A stretch of DNA of 64,000 nt, from assembly GCA_007258455.2 (NCBI GenBank), contig VDFB02296614.1, positions 1-64,000 on the forward strand. The letters are read 5' to 3'. Below are positions 34,601 to 47,009 of the stretch, piece by piece (the stretch's first letter is position 1; each line of letters starts with the position of its first letter). The DNA is from Sequoia sempervirens (taxonomy: Eukaryota; Streptophyta; Pinopsida; Cupressales; Cupressaceae). The notes beneath the pieces are model-generated. The model saw nothing but the letters and a program-made list of their open reading frames with translations, was not told where the DNA came from and made no database searches. The position numbers and the translations under genes are program-made.

Positions 34601-37600
34601 CATTTTGCATGTTATTATGTTTTAAATTTGTTAAATTTCATTTTGGATAGGCAGGTCTATAGGCGTGGGCTTGAGGAGGTCGTACCTACCACACAATTGC
34701 ACTGCCACAACCAACTCAAAGCCAAGCCCCCAGTAGACCCCTGACATAATGTATGCATTGCTCATACAAAATTTTGTGTATACTTTTACTGTATCTATTA
34801 ATGAGTTTAAAATTTAGAAAGTAACGTTTAGACTGATGATTTAAACTATTTCAATAAAATAATTTTGAATCTGCCCCTTGCGTTGAAGATAGATTGATGG
34901 TTTCAAGTTGTTAGTTCTATCTACTATCTCAAGCCACTTTAAAACTAAAGGCACAAGTTTCCTACTAAAATCTCAAACATTTTTATGAAAGTGAGCCGGG
35001 CGTTAGATTTATTTCCTCAACAGGGGGGCCCGAAATCTATTTTGATGCATTCCCTACCTCATATTACTTCTAGCTGATGGCACAATGGTTTATATTGCTA
35101 TCCCTCACAATTAGAAGAACTTCCATCAGTAGTGATAGTGGTGATCAGACAACTCCAAAGAGGTTGGAGTTGGGGATTAAGTAATATCAATGCTACGTTG
35201 GAATCACGGGTCTCTCAAAGTGGAGTATGGATACACCATTATTTTTTGTTGGATATAATGGAGGTGCCTTAATACTGGTAGATTATCGACCAGCTGGGAA
35301 GAATCATATCTCTTTAAATCGTCATCAATCGTTAACGCCTAATAGTGTATATTTTGCAAAAAGGTTTGTTGCCTGGTTAAGCTTTTGGTATCCTTCATAT
35401 ATTGCCTCTTTTATTTTAATGTAAATGCTAAAGCTATACCATATGTTAAAAATAACGTTTTCAATGATAAGTTGTAAAACAAGTAGAATTTATTGACACA
35501 TGTTTATCGTATTGCTGTAATAGTAATTTCAACCATAGCATATTTAAAAAGCTTAACCACTAAATGAAACTAGATCGCACACAATTTATTTTCATTGTTT
35601 TAGCCACCCTAAAATATAAAATGCAGGAAGAATTTAGGGTAAATCTACCTTTCAAGTTTCACCATTCATGGTTATGGGGACAATACTATTCTTTATTTTT
35701 TTTCTATGTGTCAGAGTAGTCTATGTCCTTCAATGAGAGATTACCATGGAATTAAGTTTATAGTAAGCTACGATAACTAAGAGAGGAGTAGATATATTTA
35801 TAGCTACAAATTCTTTGACTTAATGGTGTGGTATGAAAAGAAAATACAAATTGACATCTTTAAATCAATATTTAGTGCTCACTAATGATCAAAGCAAGTA
35901 GTATAAAACCCGCAACATCCCACTTATGGAATATATATGTTCTTTTATTTCTTGCAACTTCCATCATGCATAAAATAAAGAGGTACAGTTAAATTATTCA
36001 AGGTTCAATTCATTCACCATGTACCTATGCACACTCTTACTCAATATAATTTAAAATATGATGAAGAATACAAGCTCATCCTTTAACTTACAATGTTACT
36101 AGCAATATTGAAAGACAAATGATTACTTGCTAATGACTACAAACTTGCTCTTTTCCATATTTTCTGATTTAAACTCTCCTCTTTACAACATTACATGGAA
36201 ATTAGATAAATAACAAAACATTACCTAAGTGCTTGCTCTCCGCCCTGTCGTAATGGTGTCATGGAGCCTCGCGGGCTCTAGCCATACCCCCAAGCAATAA
36301 AACATGTTAACTCCATGATGATGAATGAATTCTTCCCAAGATTTACAAAATATTAAAATGTAATAACATCAAATTACATGCCTAAGGGCTCTCCACTCAC
36401 CATATTCAACAATGATTCATATAAACATGCTCACATCCTACAACAATAAAACAAGAGAGGGTGAAGGTAGGGAGATCTTATCTCTTTTCTTTAGGTGAAG
36501 GGATTGAACTCTTTTATCCATCTTTCTTCTCCAAGCCAAGCCATCTTGACCACTATCTTCCCAAAGGGGTTGGGATCTGTTGGTTTAGTTTTACAATGTA
36601 ACCAGGTTGGTCTTCTAATCTACCTATGGAATTGCCAATTCCAATGAAGGGGAGCTCAAAGGACCTGGACCAACTGACGAGGACTTTAAAAAGCCTCCTA
36701 CACTTCGGGCTTTGCAAGACCCGGGAGGGTAATCCCTTAATGTGTTTACAACCTCTGCACCATTATTATAAACAACATTAACAATAACAAATAGTCTCAC
36801 TTAATAACTCAAAATGATAGGATAATATCGAATAGAATTGGTTGTTCATCAATAATATCAACTGTCTAGAGAATGAGATAACTACAACACAATCCACAGT
36901 ATAAGATAGTCATTGATTTGCAATTTGTAGCAAGCTCTAGGCAAAGAAAAATAAATACTGAATCATATGGATAATTGCAACTTAGATTAGTGCCATATAT
37001 CCATTGTAGGAGTCAAATTCATAAGCATCTAGGGGTTTATGACAGATTTAACTCATAACATATGAAATCCTTGATGACATTGCATTGTAATCTCATCAAT
37101 ATGTATTCTAACTCAATACTACTTATCAAATCCTTATATAGAACATATCCGCGTATAATCCCATTCAAGCATTTTAATTAATTCCTTGAATTAAAGCTAA
37201 AATAGAATCATACACATTGCAACAGTGAGATGAATGAAACAACCCTTAGTTATCTTATTCAAAGTTCAGATATGCATGTACAATGGAGAAACATGAGCTT
37301 GAATTTATCATTTCAACTAAAATGCTAGTACTATTATACAACATTAAATCCCCATGAATTCAAAACCTGTTATAGAATGACACAAAACCTAAATTACACT
37401 TCTCTCTAAAACCATCGAACTTTACAATTTGCTTTGCAACTTCACCTAGACTCGACCCAAAAATTATCTAACTTGCTAACCCGTACTTTTGGCCTTGAAA
37501 TCCTTCTTATAGAAAATGAAGGAGCAAACAAGCATCGAGCCAGAAAGTACACATGTCACCAGCCAATTGGAGCACCTGGTGATATTCCAAAAATCATTAC

Positions 37601-37766
37601 AACAACAATCACCCTAGAGAATATTCTTGTTCATCGTGCACACTGAGAAAAATTGATGCAACAATAAAAATCATAAGGATCCCGTACCAAGACTGCCACC
37701 AAAGCAAGAATGGAAACCGTTGTAACTGCAATATCTGATCTACCACTCATTAGCAGCTCATTCCTT
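31615..37766. other. Intronic sequence, no gene recognised
   Basis: Six kilobases of AT-rich DNA with no supportable coding region. TGTAATGCCCAAAATTTTTG (minus of nothing known; plus strand at about 32134) resembles some plant LTR starts but has no partner. A short diverged repeat shared with about 15.1 kb lies at 36698-36720. The frame at 35227-35424 has no recognisable domain. Confidence 0.45.
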
Positions 37767-40700
37767 TTACTCTTCCTTAGTTAAATATTTAGTTACCCAT
37801 TTCTGGTATTCTTCATCAGTTGCCCAGTCAAAATTAATCACCTCATTCACCTTGGTACTATAAGCTGTGTATTTTACTGCTACCTGATTTGCATCTCTTT
37901 TAAAAGATTCCAAAAATGAACTGGTACTAATGATTTTATCCATACAGCTCACCAACAAATCATAATCTAAGTCATCACAAATTAATTTAATTTGATCATT
38001 GATGACCTCACTTGCTTGATCTTGCCATTGCTGGAGTGACCTGATTTTCCCTTGCACACCAATTATATCAGGTAATAATGTGTTACCCCAGTCATTAAAA
38101 TTCTTCACCAATTCCCTGATCTTCCTACTCAAATCATCTGGTAGGGTCTGAAAACCTTGTAGTGATTTAACTAATATTTGAGTAGGCCTTCATGACTGGG
38201 GCCTATTATTTGTATCAAATCTTGAGGCCTTATACATTACATCTAAATCACTGGCCCTAGGGATCCAATTTTCAATCATTGGTATTACTACCTCCTGATC
38301 CCTATCAATATTCTTTATTGCATCTAATAATAAAGAGTATAAAGAATGTATAGATGGAAATTTATTATCAACCCTCTCATTTAAATGTCTCAAGATAGTA
38401 GTAACAATCTCCTTTTGCTTTGAAAGAGATCCTTCCTCACTTAATTTCAAAGATGCCTGTAATTCATCAATTTTGTGCATGAGCTGCTTCTTTATAGGAT
38501 CCACAGAGCATTCTATTTCTTCATCAATTTCTTCTAAAGAAGGGGTGAAAGAAGGATTATGATTGGGAGACCTTGGTGTGGAAACAATTGGAGAAGCAGG
38601 AGGCACTGCCAGCCCTGATGTGGAAGGAAATATACTTGTCCCCGGAGCACTTGATGTCTCCCCAATTTGTTTATACCTTAACCTTTCCACCTTAGTTTGC
38701 AGCTCAACATTATTCTGCTACATCTTGTTGTATTCCTCAATCAAAAGGTTATATTTCTCCATTAGGCTCCTCTTTTCGGCCTCCTCCCTTCTAATAGTCT
38801 TTTGGGCTAATTTAGCCATATTCACAGTCAAATTAGTGGCCTTGGTGGTTGAGGTCTTTGAAGCCCTCTTTATTATTATCCCTCCTCTTAAATTTGGGTT
38901 GATATCAAAAACGTCTGGCTTTCTCCCTTGTGGGGCCAATGCCCAAATTGCCAAGGTTTCATATTCTTCACTAAAGGCAGAGTCTTGCAGGGCTGCCTTG
39001 ACCTCCTCTTCAAAGTCCTGCAAGGGATGCTTGGACTTCAAAATAGTATTAAAAGCTACTACATCTGTAATGTCCCATTCAGGCAGAATCATCACACCAG
39101 CCCGACTCACCAGTTTTCTACCTTCCTTAGGAGTGATGCTCTTGAATTCTTCCATTAATTCAGCTTTTACTTCCTCATCATTCTCCTGGTTTGACTTGTC
39201 AAGTCTTGGTTCTATTATCTTCTTACATTTATCTTCATATTATTCAAATTTCAACCTCCATACCAATTGCAAGAATATAGGAGTCTTTACAAATGCATTG
39301 TCATCTAGAAGTTCCTTGCATGCCTCCATTCTTGCATCTTGTACACATTTTCCTTTGATATCCAAATCGGATAAAACCAATTCAGCTGGCCTAGGAGGGG
39401 AAGGCATACCAACCTACATGTCATGATTAGTAACAACAATTTCATCCATCAGATCCTCCTATGGTTGATCAATTCTTTGCCTCTTAGGGCTTGGCTCAGA
39501 TGATGGTGATGAGGGACTATCTTCTGGTGATGACACTAAATCAATGATTTTAATTTCCCCAGGCACTTTGAATTTTGGACTTGGCTGTGAAGGAAACTTC
39601 ATTATTTTCTTTCCTTTTATGTCCACCTCTTCCTCATCACTACTGTCCTCCCTTTTCCTCTTGTAAATGGGACTTCTTCCTGTAGGATGATATGTTGGCC
39701 TTGTTTCAATTGGTCTAGCACCTTGTTCTTGTACACCCAGACTCAGTTCTAAATTTATCTTTTTGGTCCTCAAGGTGCCCATAATTTCCTTAAAGTTCCC
39801 CATTGGAAAGTCAATTTTCTTCTAGTGTGGACTGAACTCTAACAATGAATCATATTTCACATCCATTTTGTGCACAATTTCTAATAGCTTATCATAAGCT
39901 ATCCATTTCTCCTTGTTCAACTCTTGATTATTTAGGTCGTTTCTAATCAGGTCATTTCTAATCAGGTCTTGAGGAAAGTTGAACTCATGCACAAACTTTC
40001 CAGCCTTTATTCTTTGTCTGAAAAGGGCAAAGAAACCCTTAGGATCATGTTGCCTCTTTGGACCACACCTCAAATGATAATCCTCAAAGAATTTCTCAAA
40101 ATGCACCCAACCTCCTTTTGAAAAGGAAAAATCAGACACCACTGTATAATCTGGGAAAAATGTTCCCTTACCCTTTCCAGTGAGGTTGTCCTCATGGATA
40201 CAACATATTTGCCACATAACTTCTACAAACCCCACTCTTGGTGACACATTGTATGGAAAAATATGGGGGGCTCCCTGAAAACCATATACCCTCAAAATAG
40301 TGCTGACTGGGTATGGGATAATGTCACCCCATTTATGGAAAACTTTTAGTTCTAGCTTCCTCCCCTTTGGTCTGAGGAAATAGTGCAATTCCTTAGGGAT
40401 CCTGGGTACATTTACCATCAATCTAGCCCTCAATCTGGAAGCAATTTTTTTTATCAAATTGCACATAACTGGTGCTTTCCTTATTGCAAGATAAATCTGT
40501 ATTCCATAACTATACTAGAAATATTTCTCCATCAGCCGATTGCCTCAATTCCATCTTCTCAGAAAAGAAATCAACATTCTTGCACAAAAACATATGCATC
40601 AACATAGAATACCAAAAGAATTGAGTGCTGGTATCATCTTTCTGCAACTTTGACAACCCTTCATGTATCCTCTCAGCCAAGAAAGGAGCAAAGTCATAAG

Positions 40701-41430
40701 TCATAGAGAAGTTAGGGTGTTGTATTTGCACCCCCATGAACATGTATGTAATGGGCATCACCGTACCAGGACTGAAACCCAAAATATGGCATAATGAATA
40801 AAAAGTGTCCAAGAAATGATTTGCAAAACAGTTTAATTTGAAAGGTTCTTGGTCACTGGGGGTAATATAAAATCTTGAACCTCCTGCCCTAGCCAGATGA
40901 GGTGGAAGCAACTTAGCTCTGAAAAGAGTCTTCAACCTTGCATGTTCTTGCTTCATTTCCTCAAGATAAATAGGATCCAAATATTCACTCGGTTCACTCA
41001 AGTCAAAAACCTGTTGGACCACATCCCTGTTAATGCTTAACAAAACCCCTCCATCATTATCCCTAATTACCCGTGTGATAGGGTCATATGTTGCAGCCAC
41101 TGCTCTAAGCAAGTCTATATCAGGGAACACATTTGGGACCACCAACTTCCCCAAATCATACATTTAGCCGTTTGAAAAGGGGTGAGGAAAGTTCCTTTGG
41201 CCATACCATAATCTGAACATTTCCAAACCTGTGAGAGGGACCCTAGCATTGGCAATGTTGGAGAAATTATATACTAACCCTTCCCCCAGGATTTTCCCTC
41301 GCATCAGAACCAATCCTTTATTTCTATCATTCGTTGACAAGGGAAATCGATCTAGGAAATCGTCATATAGGTTTCTTCTTAAATAGTCAATTTGGCTAGA
41401 ATGTTGCTTTGGTGGTGCCATCTTGGACAA
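37767..41430 (-). pseudogene. Unknown retroelement ORF (ORF1-like), about 1,220 codons, broken by stops
   Basis: Reads from MAPPKQHSSQIDYLRRNLYD downstream of an LTR to LTKEE before a TAA. From 40.5 to 37.77 kb it is one frame interrupted only by single stops at 39822, 39459, about 39417, about 39242, 38718 and 38190. Another stop is at 41164, and the only frameshift is near 40.5 kb. First third: globular, many aromatic residues. Middle: basic-acidic KRKREDSSDEEEVD, a possible nuclear signal, and Ser/Pro-rich SSPEDSPSSPSSEPSPKRQR. Last third: helical, charged (HKIDELQASLKLSEEGSLSK), coiled-coil-like. No Cys/His knuckle, protease, RT or integrase motif. Position directly after an LTR recalls the extra ORF1 of Tat/Ogre elements. 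I do not recognise the family. Confidence 0.75.
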
Positions 41431-42576
41431 ACAAGGGGCTCTTTATAACTTCACACTTCAAATAGCTAGGACTAACTAGGGATATGAAATTACAGAACAA
41501 TGCACTGCAATTTCTCACAATTTAAATAAACTATAGCCCTAACGTTTATCAACAAGCCCTATGATAAGTACAACAAATGTCTTCCCAAATTCAAGTATAG
41601 AGTAACCAGGAAACACATAAATTGACTCATGGCTTTGTGCTTGCAGAAATCCCAAATTCTGGCTGCAAAGGCTCGCAATTTCGCTTTTGGCTCTAAGACT
41701 GCTTTGCAAAATACTTGAATACTTTGTGATGCAAATAAGGCAAGAGAATTTATTTTATTTTGATCAAATCATGCCAGCAAGTGTCTCATCCATCATTAGA
41801 GCTCACTCGCGTGCTGCACGAATGACTCCAACCATATTTGATGAAAATTTAAATTCTAGCCATCGATCCTTCAGTTAGATCAAATCATCGAACGACCACC
41901 TTCAAAACAAGCTGACACAATCGCCAACATGGAAATAAAGGGCCCACCATACCATACGCTGTCAAGGAAATCCATGTGGTGGTCGCCTGCTATATCACAA
42001 TCAGTAAAAATCTTGCAACTTCTGATCAAGTGATGGTGGGCAACCGTAGATCTTAAGCATTGGCGATCTTGTTCCTTCAACACAATCACCAGCCTTATCA
42101 TTAACCATCGAGAAGCTTTCCCACCAAGATTATAACATACCCGTTGATTTAAAACATGTGCATCTTAAGAATACTTTAGTAATCCGTCGTCTAATGTATT
42201 AAGACTGGATTAATTCACCAAGGTGCATTCCTTATTCCCTCGGGAGATGAGACACATACGACATAAGTTATTTTTTAAACAATGAAAAACAGGTCCAACC
42301 AAGACTTAGGGAAATGAAATCCCGCGGAAGAATGAAAATATTAAGACCAAAGGGACCTAGCCTAGACCAAATGATAGGACATAAGTCGTTTTCAAACCCT
42401 TCAAAAAGGTAACAACAAAAAAGATCCCAACCAAGGCATAAAATAAACACAAGGGTTTTACATGAAAATAAAGCTAAAACCCCCAACCCTAAGAAAATTT
42501 TTGACACCATGAAAGACCAGTAACATAAGGCAAGGCAGGAATGGAACACAAGGAGCTAAAATTTGAAGTTCCATCA
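41431..42576 (-). repeat. Middle LTR (and leader) of gypsy family 2
   Basis: Starts TGATGGAACTTCAAATTTTA on the minus strand at 42576. Repeat similarity to 45452-47009 continues past the LTR into ORF1 as far as 41197, so the exact LTR 3' end cannot be fixed. It lacks about 180 bases present in the other copy around 46505-46690. Confidence 0.8.
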
Positions 42577-42773
42577 GTGGCTCCAGTTGGGGATGTTCAT
42601 TCCATTAGAATGAAGCGAGAATTCAGAATCTTAGGTAGAGTAGACCAAGATGCAGAGATGACCAAAAAGAGATTGTTTGGACAAAACAACCCAAACTATG
42701 TACAAAATATATACAAAATATACAAACCTAAACTACTGTTCATGGAAAAACACACTTCAAGTGAAGTATAACT

Positions 42774-43869
42774 TCAAGAATTGTCCATGAACTGACAGTT
42801 AAGAATATCCCCCGTCATATTTTGCAGGAAGTACGAATCTTCATCCCACTTACCATTTATCAAAAATGGACCCAACTGGATTGCATCAAACTTCCCACGT
42901 TTCCATTTATCCTCTAATTTGGCATTCCACATTAAAACCAAATCTCCATATTTGAAATTCCTTGTAGTTTCCATTTTGTCATGCAAATTCTTTATTTGAA
43001 GCTCTGTAATTTTGCATTTCTCTTTTGAGCTTCCCTCCTGGTTTCATCTAATTCTACAAGAGCTTCCACTCTCAATTGCATCTCATCATCAATTTCATCA
43101 TTATACATCTGAACAAACTTATACATTTCCATTAAGTTATTTTGGGGCAACTTGGCATTTATCTGATAACCTAAGTCAAATGGGGCACAACCTATTTCCT
43201 TCTTCATAGTTACCCTATCTGCCTAGACTGTTAATCTCAGCTTAGAATCCCAAGCTCTTTTATTTTGATCCAGGATTCTTTTAATGATCTTCATCAAGCT
43301 TTTATTGCTTGATTCTACTTGTCCATTTCCCTGTGGGTGGTATGGTGATGAATAAGAAATTTGGATGCTAGCTTCTCACAAAATTCTATGTATTCCTCAG
43401 ATCTAAAACACATTGCATTGTCTGACACAATCCTTTCTGGACATCCAAATCTAGTCAATATGTTGCTCATTAGGAAGTCAATTACCACTTTACTAGTGGC
43501 TTTCTTTGTTGGAATTTCTTCCACCCACTTAATAAAATAATCAGTGGCCACCAATATCCATGAGTGACCTCCACTAGATTTACATGCTATCTCTCCTACA
43601 AAATCAATACCCCACTATTGGAATGGAGCTTGTACTATAACTGGTTTTAGAGGAAAGTTACCAGAAAACTTTAACTTACCAAAGAAACGTTGACAAGCAT
43701 CACATGTCTTCACTAGTTGGTGTGCATCCTTAAAGACTGTAGGCCACCAAAATCTAGCCCTAATTATCTTATGTGCAGTTGTTTTAGCCATATAATTCCC
43801 TCCACAAGCTCCACCATGCATCTCTCTCAAAAGTTCTTGTGCTTGATCTTGGTCAACACACTTCAACAT
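42774..43869 (-). pseudogene. Integrase of gypsy family 2
   Basis: Zinc region EMHGGACGGNYMAKTTAHKI then CDACQRF; the second His of HHCC is Asn. Core: WGIDFVGE, WILVATDYFIKWVEEIPTKK, ILTRFGCPERIVSDNAMCFR with both Asp residues kept. A stop at 43615 stands where element 1 has Gln (APFQQWG). A frameshift lies near 43315 in the segment with the third acidic residue. The C-terminal part (VELDETRREAQKR, then GDLVLMWNAKLEDKWKRGKF) follows to 42774. Confidence 0.9.
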
Positions 43870-44070
43870 GACACCTTCTCCATTTCTCCACTAGAGCTTT
43901 CTAGCTATGATAGCATATTTGATAGCATGTAACTTCAATGTCCTTTTCTCATTTTCACTCAAATTGTGAGGACATTTCATTCTTTGCAAATGATATATCA
44001 CATCTTTATACCATTCAGAATGCTCCATATCACATATGTGTGATCTATTTTCCTCTTGTAGCAAATTTAC

Positions 44071-44610
44071 CTAATTTGCTTCCATATTACTCTGGGCCAT
44101 AAGCTTGGCCAATCCTTTTCCTCTCACTAGTTTAGTAATCTGAACCTCAATATTGAATTCCTGGATCCTATTTATACACCTACACCTTCTTCCTGACACT
44201 TCTTGTTGTGCGAAAATGTCCTTAACAACAACACTAGGCACATAGGCAATTATAGTAGCTCCCATCAAATAATGCCTAAAAGCTTTTACTACCTTTACCA
44301 GTGCATATGCCTGTTTTTCATTTATATCATACTTAAGCTCTGTAGCCTATAAAGATTTGTTGAAAAAGGCTACAGGCTGTTTGAAACCTTCTGCATTCTT
44401 TTGCAACAACACAACTGCAATTGTGTGGAAAGAAGCAAATGAAAAAATTTGTATAGGTTTGGAAAAGTCAGGGGTTCTTAACATGGGAGCCTCCTTTATT
44501 GCTTGCTTAATGGTTTGGAAAGCTTGCATAGACTCCTCATCCCATTCAACCTTAGCTCCTTTCTTGAGCATTTTGGAAATAGGGTGAACTGTCTCAGCAA
44601 AAAAATTCAC
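44071..44610 (-). pseudogene. RT-proximal RNase H domain of gypsy family 2
   Basis: IQIFSFASFHTIAVVLLQKN occupies the first catalytic position and, as in element 1, has Phe where active RNases H have Asp. A stop near 44347 follows the KSL segment, and the domain resumes with MMGATIIAYVPSVVVKDIF. The shared substitution shows that loss of this active site is a family trait. Confidence 0.85.
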
Positions 44611-44619
44611 AAATCTTCT

Positions 44620-45451
44620 AAGAAGTTTATTTGTCCAAAGAAAGATTGTATTCCTTTGACATTTCAGGGTTGTGGAACTTTATCTATTGCAATTACCCTC
44701 TCTAGATCAATTTTTACTCCATCCTTGGAAACAATATGTCCTAATAATTTTCCCTCTAGTACTCCAAACACACATTTCTTTGGATTCAAATAAATACCAT
44801 ACTCCAAAGCTCTAATGAATATCTTCTCTATATGCTCACAATGATCCTCTTCCTTTTTAGAATATGTTGTCAAGTCATCTTGATAGATCACCAAAAAAAA
44901 GTTAATGAAATATGAGAATGCCACATCCATGGCTCTTTGAAAAGTATCCCCTGCATTTGTTAGACCAAATGGCATTCTTACATAAACATATGTTCCCCAT
45001 GGTGTAGTGAAAGTTGTTTTAAACTGCTTAGATTCTTTGACCTTGAGCTGGTTATAACCAGAGAAACCATCCATCATAGACATCAATTCACAGCCTATCA
45101 CCCTTTGCAACATGGCTTCCATATTGGGTAATGGATAATTGTCTTTTAATGAAGACACATTCAAATTTCTGAAATCTACACATAACCTGATGTCTCCATT
45201 TTTCTTCCTTACCAGTACCAAGTTTGATACCCAGGATGAATGCTTGATTGACTTGATGATCCCTGCATCCCTTATTTTCATTAATTCTTCTTGCATTTTG
45301 GGAGCCAAAGTGGGATTAATAGGCCTTTTCTTTTGTCTAAATGGCTTGGCATTATCACACCAAGGAATCTCATGTTAGAAAAGATCCTCCTTGTATGCCT
45401 TAAGATCATCATAGGACCATGCAAACACATGCCTAAACTTCCTTAATTCAA
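44620..45451 (-). pseudogene. Reverse transcriptase of gypsy family 2
   Basis: The best preserved coding piece in the window: 214 codons (45308-44664) without a break. It carries WVSNLVLVRKKNGDIRLCVD, MDGFSGYNQL, TTPWGTYVYVRMPFGLTNAG and the catalytic IYQDDLTTYSKK. Upstream, VFAWSYDDLKAYKEDLF is cut by a TAA at 45375 where element 1 has Gln. The 5' edge at 45452 is fused to a fragment of ORF1. Confidence 0.93.
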
Positions 45452-47009
45452 TTGGCCATACCATAATCTGAACATTTCCAAACCTGTGAGAGGGACCCTA
45501 GCATCGACAATGTTGGAGCAATTATATACTAACCCTTCCCCCAGGATTGTCCCTCACATCAGAACCAATCCCTTCTTTCTATCATTCGTTGACAAGGGAA
45601 ATTGATCTAGGAAATCGTCGTACATGTTTCTTCTTAAATAGTAAATTTGGCCAGAATGTTGCTTTAGCGGTGCCATCTTGGAAAAACAAGGGTCTCTTTA
45701 TAACTTCACACTTCAAATAGCTAGGACTAACTAGGGATATGAAATTACAGAACAACACACTAAAATTTCTCACAATTTAAATAAACTATAGCCCTAACGT
45801 TTATCAAGAAGCCCTATGATAAGTACAACAAATACTTTCCAAAATTCAAGTACAGAGTAACCAAGAAACACATAAATTGACTCATGGCTTTGTGCTTGTA
45901 GAAATCCCAAATTTTGGCTGCAAAGGCTCACAATTTCGCTTTCGGCTCTAAGACTGCTTCACAAAATACTTGAATGCTTTGTGATGCAAATAAGGAAAGA
46001 GAATTGATTTTATTTCAATCAAATCACTCATCCACCAAAAAGTGTCTCATCCACCATTAAATCTCACTCATGCATTTTACGAACAGCTCCAACCATATTT
46101 GAAGCAAATTTAAATTCTAGTCGTTGATCCTTCAGTTTGATCAAATCATCGAATGATCACCTTCAAGACAAGCTTACACAATCGCCAACATGGCAATAAA
46201 GGGCTCACCATACCATACGCTACCAAGGAAATCCACGTGGCGGTTGCCCATGACATCGCAATAAGTAAAAACCTTGCAACTTCTGATCACGCGATGGCGG
46301 ACAACCGTAGATCTTAAGGATCAACGATCTTGTTCCTTCAACACAGTCGCAGGCTTATCATTAACCGTGGAGCAGCTTTCCCGCCAAGATTATAACATAC
46401 CCATTGATTTAAAACATGTGCATCTTAAGAATACTTTAGTAATCCATCGTCTAATGTATTAAGACCGGATTAATTCACCAAGGTGTATTCCTTATTCCCT
46501 CGAAAGATGAGACATGTGTTGCCCGCCCGTGATATCGCGATCAGTAAAGACCTTGCAATTCCCGATCACGCGATGGCGGGAAACCGTAGATCTTGATCAT
46601 TATTTGATCGATGGTCACTCAAACTTATCCCCTTCAAAATGAAACATTTATTAAAAGGACAAGCGGACTTCACTAGGAAGATGGTAAACAATGACATAAG
46701 TTGTTTTTTAAACGATGAAACATAGGGCCAACCAAGACTTAGGTAAATGAAATCTCGTGGAAGAATGAAAATATTAAGACCAAAGGGACCTAGCCTAGAT
46801 GAAATGATAGGACATAAGTTGTTCTAAAACCCTTCAAAAAGGTAACAGTGAAAAAGATCCCAACCAAGGCGTACAATAAACACAAGGGTTTTACATGAAA
46901 ATAAAGCTAAAACCCCCAACCCTAAAAAACTTTCTGACACCATGAAAGACCAGTAACATAAGGCAAGGAAGGAATGGAACCCAAGGAGAAAAAAATTGAA
47001 GTTCCATCA
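45452..47009 (-). repeat. 5' LTR plus ORF1 start of gypsy family 2
   Basis: Matches 41197-42576 apart from an extra segment near 46505-46690. The outer end at 47009 starts TGATGGAACTTCAATTTTTT on the minus strand. The inner part contains a decayed copy of the ORF1 N-terminus (about 45675-45452) that breaks off at the RT junction. A 100-bp segment (about 46226-46330) recurs inside the same LTR at 46519-46620. Confidence 0.85.

Larger units (their letters stand above)
37767..47009 (-). mobile_element. Ty3/gypsy family 2, rearranged tandem
   Basis: In minus-strand order: LTR plus ORF1 start (47009-45452), then RT-RNase H-integrase (45451-42577), LTR plus ORF1 start again (42576-41197), and the rest of ORF1 (to 37767). 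The first unit has lost everything between ORF1 codon about 80 and the RT. The second unit has ORF1 but no gag-pol. Two units sharing a middle LTR are what unequal recombination between LTRs produces. Related to element 1 in pol, but with different LTRs. Confidence 0.8.

Noticed and set aside
35227..35424. 65-codon plus frame with a plausible start
   Set aside because: Too short, no domain, isolated in unrecognised DNA.
38563..39426. Longest uninterrupted plus-strand frame in the window (287 codons)
   Set aside because: It lies entirely opposite the ORF1 reading frame and has no domain. ORF1 on the minus strand has the coherent composition and the position after an LTR.
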